Shown: piece after piece, positions 4,588-5,651 of the stretch
How positions within the stretch are numbered: position 1 is the first letter of the stretch
How the letters are laid out: every line of letters begins with the position of its first letter
From: an uncultured bacterium
Lineage (GTDB): Bacteria; Actinomycetota; Coriobacteriia; Coriobacteriales; Coriobacteriaceae
Length of the DNA stretch: 5,651 nucleotides
Assembly: GCA_905215205.1 (NCBI GenBank)
Contig: CAJMPK010000101.1
Location: 1-5,651 of the forward strand
Direction of reading: 5' to 3'
Program-made: the position numbers and the translations under genes
Notes under the pieces: model-generated
Told to the model about the DNA's origin: nothing
Database searches by the model: none
The model's input: only the letters and a program-made list of their open reading frames with translations

Positions 4588-5651
4588 TTACTTGTCGGTG
4601 CCTAGCTTGTGCGGTTTGTAGGCGAGCGCGTTGACGAGTGCGTCGGCGGCGGACTTGACGGCCGCCGGCTGCGGATCGTTAACGTGGTCCTCGGGATGCA
4701 CGGGCAGGTCCTTCTTGACGGTATCGTGGATGAGCTTAAGGTACTCGGCCACGCCCGCGTTCGAAAGGTGCGTGCCGTCGCCGTCGAACAGCTCGTTGCG
4801 GTTGGCGCTATATCCGTACCAGTCGATAACGCGCACGTTTTTATAGCGCGTGGCGGCGTTGGCGATGGCCTGATTGGTGGCGCCGACCCATGGCTGCGGG
4901 CTGCGCGTGTTTACAAATACGACGGTGCGTTGATTGCCGGCATCGGCCATGATGGCGTCAATCTGGGCATCGGTCACTAGGCCGTTGGTGCCCAGCGCAA
5001 AGACTACGATCTTGCCGGCGAGGTTCTGCTGGATATAACCCTCAAATGTTGTGCGGCCCGCATCGAACTGGCGGCCCTTTTCGGCATCGATGTGACTGTG
5101 GGGGAACACGCCGTCAAAGGAATCGACGGCGTGCAGGGACACGGAGTCGCCAATCATGAGCAGGTCGTAGGATCCGTCGGGGAAGCCGTCGTTGTCCTTG
5201 TCGGTGTCATCGGCCGCCTGCTGGTCCTGGGGTTTTGCATTTTTGGCTTCCTTGTTTAGGATTTCGGCGCCCTCGCCGCTCAGCGCGGATGTATCGGGCA
5301 CAAAGACCAGACCACCCAGCGCCACGACAAGCACGACGCCGCAAACGGCGCACACGGGAATATGCGCGCGCACCCAGCTTGCGGGCGTGGTGGTCCCTTC
5401 GCGGAGCTCGGAAACGGTGCGTCCAAAGGCGCCCTTCCTAAACGGCGTCTCGATAAAGCGATAGGAGCATTCGGCTACGGCGACCACCACAGGTACCTGC
5501 AAGATGTACTGCCACCAAGGCGTATCGCTGATGTTGGCGACCGGGTTCATAAGCAGCAGCAGCGGATAGTGCCATAGGTAGATGCTGTACGAGCGCTTGC
5601 CAACCCATACGAGCGGCTCGGCGGACAGCGCGCGGGCAACCATTCCCTGGG
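4588..5651 (-). CDS. Acyltransferase-3/SGNH cell-surface O-acyltransferase (OafA/OatA type), N-terminal part outside the window
   Basis: The minus-strand frame is open to the window edge and ends at TAA 4588-4590. ATG 5643 is not the true start: the frame stays open beyond it, and the residues that follow are the last helices of an acyltransferase-3 domain. Counting from that Met, LVWVGKRSYSIYLWHYPLLLL (11-31, in two parts) and the RFIETPFRKG signature (62-71) mark the end of the domain. One more membrane helix (96-115) leads to an extracytoplasmic linker (117-157) and an SGNH domain. The SGNH residues are GDSVS with Ser167 (5143-5145), GTNG (218-221), and DGTHLS with Asp289 (4777-4779) and His292 (4768-4770), so the catalytic triad looks complete. 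In this architecture the membrane part passes an acyl group across the membrane and the SGNH domain transfers it to a surface glycan, for example peptidoglycan or a polysaccharide. The exact substrate cannot be read from sequence. The linker carries a TSP3-like acidic loop (148-160). Confidence 0.9.
   Translation of the reverse strand, partial: QGMVARALSAEPLVWVGKRSYSIYLWHYPLLLLMNPVANISDTPWWQYILQVPVVVAVAECSYRFIETPFRKGAFGRTVSELREGTTTPASWVRAHIPVCAVCGVVLVVALGGLVFVPDTSALSGEGAEILNKEAKNAKPQDQQAADDTDKDNDGFPDGSYDLLMIGDSVSLHAVDSFDGVFPHSHIDAEKGRQFDAGRTTFEGYIQQNLAGKIVVFALGTNGLVTDAQIDAIMADAGNQRTVVFVNTRSPQPWVGATNQAIANAATRYKNVRVIDWYGYSANRNELFDGDGTHLSNAGVAEYLKLIHDTVKKDLPVHPEDHVNDPQPAAVKSAADALVNALAYKPHKLGTDK

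Noticed and set aside
4338..4605. Small plus-strand open frames after the inverted-repeat element
   Set aside because: They have no ribosome binding site, show biased composition, and run through the repeat arm or the terminator hairpin.

Overview
The window is GC-rich, with codons that mostly end in G or C. It carries an NRAMP-related magnesium transporter of the type characterised in Eggerthella lenta. Together with the general style of the proteins this suggests a gut Coriobacteriia genome, perhaps Collinsella. That assignment is an inference from protein resemblance and base composition, not from a marker gene.

Layout. (1) Positions 1-596, plus strand: the 3' part of a NodB-fold (polysaccharide deacetylase-like) gene whose metal-binding histidines are replaced. 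(2) Positions 597-927: an intergenic region with a REP-like inverted repeat at the gene end, an extended -10 promoter, and a leader of about 205 nt with a compact predicted three-way junction, overlapping mini-ORFs and a long GC-rich hairpin. (3) Positions 928-4043, plus strand: a two-gene operon. The first protein is 614 residues (PRC barrel, MgtE_N, paired CBS, degenerate MgtE-like membrane domain). Eight nt downstream follows a 420-residue NRAMP-family transporter whose binding-site motifs match the Mg2+-transporting NRMT branch. A hairpin at 4063-4091 with a T-rich tail probably ends the operon. (4) Positions 4044-4587: no supportable gene, but a 230-bp element bounded by near-perfect 30-bp inverted repeats, an 11-bp operator-like palindrome inside it, and a perfect 16-bp stem hairpin. 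(5) Positions 4588-5651, minus strand: the 3' part of an acyltransferase-3/SGNH cell-surface O-acyltransferase with a TSP3-like acidic loop in its linker.

The central idea is a magnesium-uptake unit. The MgtE-type cytoplasmic module is the classic Mg2+ sensor and gate, but here its channel domain has lost the recognisable MgtE pore motifs, and an NRMT transporter is encoded immediately downstream. The simplest reading is that the MgtE-like protein senses Mg2+ for the NRMT or otherwise regulates it, and that the structured leader adds RNA-level control. The flanking NodB and acyltransferase genes concern the cell envelope and have no evident link to this operon.
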